DNA from: Bacteroidales bacterium
Lineage (GTDB): Bacteria; Bacteroidota; Bacteroidia; Bacteroidales; B18-G4
NCBI GenBank assembly: GCA_030618905.1
Contig: JAUXCL010000143.1
Coordinates: 1 to 6,478 of the forward strand
Reading direction: 5' to 3'
Length of the DNA stretch: 6,478 nucleotides
The position numbers were made by a program, and so were the translations under genes. Below the pieces are notes generated by a model, which did not search any database, was not told where the DNA came from, and saw only the letters and a list, made by a program, of their open reading frames with translations. Below, piece by piece: positions 4,670 to 6,478 of the stretch (position 1 is the first letter of the stretch; each line of letters begins with the position of its first letter).

Positions 4670-6478
4670 TCAAATTACTGAAAATCCTGAGTTTATTTCT
4701 GCTTATTGTCTTTCTAAGTGCCTGTGCCCAGGATAGCCATTTACATCTCATTCAGGAAGGGGAAACTGAATATGCCATCATTGTTGCTCCCGGGGCCGAT
4801 TCGATTGAACTTTATGCAGCAAAAGAATTACAAACCTATCTCTTTGAAATTACGGGTGTGGCATTACCATTGTTTTCTGATGCGCAGGGGCTGAAGTACA
4901 AGAAAATAATCGTTGCCAAAAGCGATCACCTTCATGATTACAGTCCCGGGATAGAACCTGATATGCTGGGAGCAGATGGATTTGTCATTAAAACCACGGG
5001 TGAAGATTTGATGATTGCAGGAGGTAGTGAAAAAGGTGTGCTTTATGGGGTGTATACCTTCCTGGAAGATTACCTGGGATGCCGGATGTATGCTCCTGAT
5101 GTATTAGTCATTCCCGCTAAAAGTTCAATTTCAATAGCGCAAATTGAAGATGTTCAGGTCCCGGTGATTACCTTCCGGGAATTACATTTTCCAATCCGTT
5201 CAAGTCAGAAATATCTTGACTGGCATAAGTTGCATTGGAAAGGGACCAACCAGAAAGACTGGGGCATGTGGGTCCATACATTTGATGACCTGGTGCCTCC
5301 TGAAGAGTTTTATGATACACATCCTGAATACTTTTCGGAAACCAATGGCCTGAGGGTCCCTTATGGTCAGCTTTGCCTGAGCAATCCTGAAGTGTTCGAT
5401 ACACTGGTATGCCGATTGCAACTGAAGATGGATGAACTGCCCCAGGCCCACTATTGGTCAGTATCACAGAATGATACCTATTATCCCTGCGATTGTGAAA
5501 AATGTACTGAAATCAATAAAAAATATGGTGGCTATTCAGGCTCAATGATATGGTTCGTAAATCAGGTGGCAGCTGAATTTCCGGATAAAACAATTTCCAC
5601 CCTTGCCTATCAGTATACCCGTGCCGCACCTACCGGGATCAAGCCGGCTGAAAATGTAAATATTGTACTGTGTTCCATTGAGTGCAACAGGAGTCAGCCG
5701 ATACAGGATGATCCCAGGAGCGCATCATTCAGGGATGATATCATCAACTGGGGCCAGTTGACGGATAATATCCTGATCTGGGACTATGTGGTGCAGTTCA
5801 GAAATTATGTCAACCCTTTTCCCAATTTACATGTGCTGCAACCCAACCTGAAGTTTTTTGTGGAGAACAATGCCTTCCTTATGTTTCAACAGGGGAGCGG
5901 AGGTTCCTGGAGTGAATTCCATGAGCTCAGGGAATATCTCATTGCAAAGATCCTATGGAACCCTGATGTTGACCTGGACCTTGTCAGGAAGGATTTTCTG
6001 GACGGCTACTATGGCGCAGCCGGGCCTTTTATCAGTGAATATATCAATACCATGCAGGAAGCATTGATCAGTTCCGGTGATGGCCTGGGCATCTATGGTT
6101 ATCCTTATGATGGGATCAACGGGTACCTGAGCCCGGAGCTTATTAAAGTGTATGATGAAATTTTTGATCAGGCAGAGCATGCTGTTGCCGACAAACCCGA
6201 ATACCTTAAACGGGTCAGGGCTGCCGGCCTGCCACTTGAGTTTGCCATACTGGACCTCTCTTTAAGAAACATTAATGAACAACTCTCATATTTTAAAGAG
6301 ATTGATGGTGACAGGATTGTCAGAGAGGAAATGCGCATACGGTTGAAAGAGTTTGCCCGGAAAGCTGAGGAGTATGGGATAGAGCGAATTGAAGAGCATG
6401 GAACAAGCCCTTCCGACTATGTCTCTATCATTGAAAATTATCTTGATAAAAGTATGATGGAGAATGCTGCACTAAATA
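4666..6478 (+). CDS. DUF4838-family lipoprotein, probable carbohydrate-active enzyme (C-terminus outside the window)
   Basis: The frame is open from ATG 4666 to the right edge (604 codons) and lacks its 3' end. Residues 1-19 form a lipoprotein signal peptide with lipobox LSAC and lipidated Cys20. The following AQDSH has only one acidic residue, so surface export is not clear. Residues about 45-160 (AAKELQTYLFEITG, DGFVIKT, GVLYGVYTFLEDYLGCRMY) resemble the alpha-glucuronidase/GH20-type N-terminal domain. Residues about 165-440 match DUF4838: FRELHF, HTFDDLVPPEEFYDTHPEYF, QLCLSNPEV, SVSQND (265-270) and the C-x-C-x2-C cluster CDCEKC (275-280), then LAYQYTRAAP. A helical region with GYYGAAGPFISEY and KIL-WNPDVDLD completes the familiar order. 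Function is not established; a glycoside hydrolase or glycan-binding role in the periplasm or outer membrane is inferred from the fold. The start overlaps the deacetylase stop by 4 nt, giving translational coupling. Confidence 0.85.
   Translation, partial: MIKLLKILSLFLLIVFLSACAQDSHLHLIQEGETEYAIIVAPGADSIELYAAKELQTYLFEITGVALPLFSDAQGLKYKKIIVAKSDHLHDYSPGIEPDMLGADGFVIKTTGEDLMIAGGSEKGVLYGVYTFLEDYLGCRMYAPDVLVIPAKSSISIAQIEDVQVPVITFRELHFPIRSSQKYLDWHKLHWKGTNQKDWGMWVHTFDDLVPPEEFYDTHPEYFSETNGLRVPYGQLCLSNPEVFDTLVCRLQLKMDELPQAHYWSVSQNDTYYPCDCEKCTEINKKYGGYSGSMIWFVNQVAAEFPDKTISTLAYQYTRAAPTGIKPAENVNIVLCSIECNRSQPIQDDPRSASFRDDIINWGQLTDNILIWDYVVQFRNYVNPFPNLHVLQPNLKFFVENNAFLMFQQGSGGSWSEFHELREYLIAKILWNPDVDLDLVRKDFLDGYYGAAGPFISEYINTMQEALISSGDGLGIYGYPYDGINGYLSPELIKVYDEIFDQAEHAVADKPEYLKRVRAAGLPLEFAILDLSLRNINEQLSYFKEIDGDRIVREEMRIRLKEFARKAEEYGIERIEEHGTSPSDYVSIIENYLDKSMMENAALN

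Noticed and set aside
5168..5467. Antisense open frames at 5168-5467 and 5200-5451 (minus strand)
   Set aside because: They lie wholly within the DUF4838 gene, whose protein shows coherent family motifs across this stretch. The antisense translations show no recognisable domain.
5858..6180. Open frames at 5858-6067 (plus) and 5953-6180 (minus)
   Set aside because: Both fall inside the uninterrupted DUF4838 frame and show no independent coding evidence.

Overview
The window looks like chromosomal DNA of an uncultured or marine/gut-type Bacteroidota. The evidence is Bacteroidota-style promoter boxes (TAnnTTTG, perfect at 46-53 on the minus strand), a general lack of strong Shine-Dalgarno sites, a lipoprotein of the DUF4838 family that is common in this phylum, and moderate G+C. 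No rRNA, tRNA, CRISPR array, transposase or phage gene is visible.

Layout. The first 19 bases hold the beginning of a minus-strand gene (MKKIVV...) with its own promoter. Bases 54-299 are non-coding and carry a strong hairpin terminator (221-247) plus a possible plus-strand promoter that could yield a short RNA. From 300 to 2690 a minus-strand operon reads, in order of transcription: a NodU/CmcH-type carbamoyltransferase homologue, a 49-residue DUF5989/SxtK-like membrane peptide (670-819, easily missed), and an SxtJ-like membrane protein. The same trio (transferase, SxtJ, small SxtK) is known from saxitoxin clusters, though here nothing else of toxin biosynthesis is seen. Bases 2691-2902 are a spacer with a candidate promoter and several short repeats. 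A minus-strand short-chain dehydrogenase follows (2903-3697). After a short divergent promoter region, a plus-strand pair begins: a histone-deacetylase-superfamily zinc amidohydrolase (3785-4669), coupled by an ATGA overlap to a DUF4838 lipoprotein (4666 to beyond the right edge).

How the genes may work together. The transferase and its two small membrane partners are so tightly packed (11-nt gap, then a 14-nt overlap) that they probably form one membrane-associated unit. The most notable observation is that this transferase keeps the fold and the HxxxH/Asp metal- and nucleotide-site residues but has replaced many otherwise near-invariant residues in both domains, including those of the carbamoyl-phosphate site. 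It may therefore be a divergent-specificity enzyme or a pseudoenzyme partner. On the other strand, a cytoplasmic deacylase is translationally coupled to an exported, probably carbohydrate-active lipoprotein, which suggests a shared acetylated substrate. The dehydrogenase has no evident pathway partner here.
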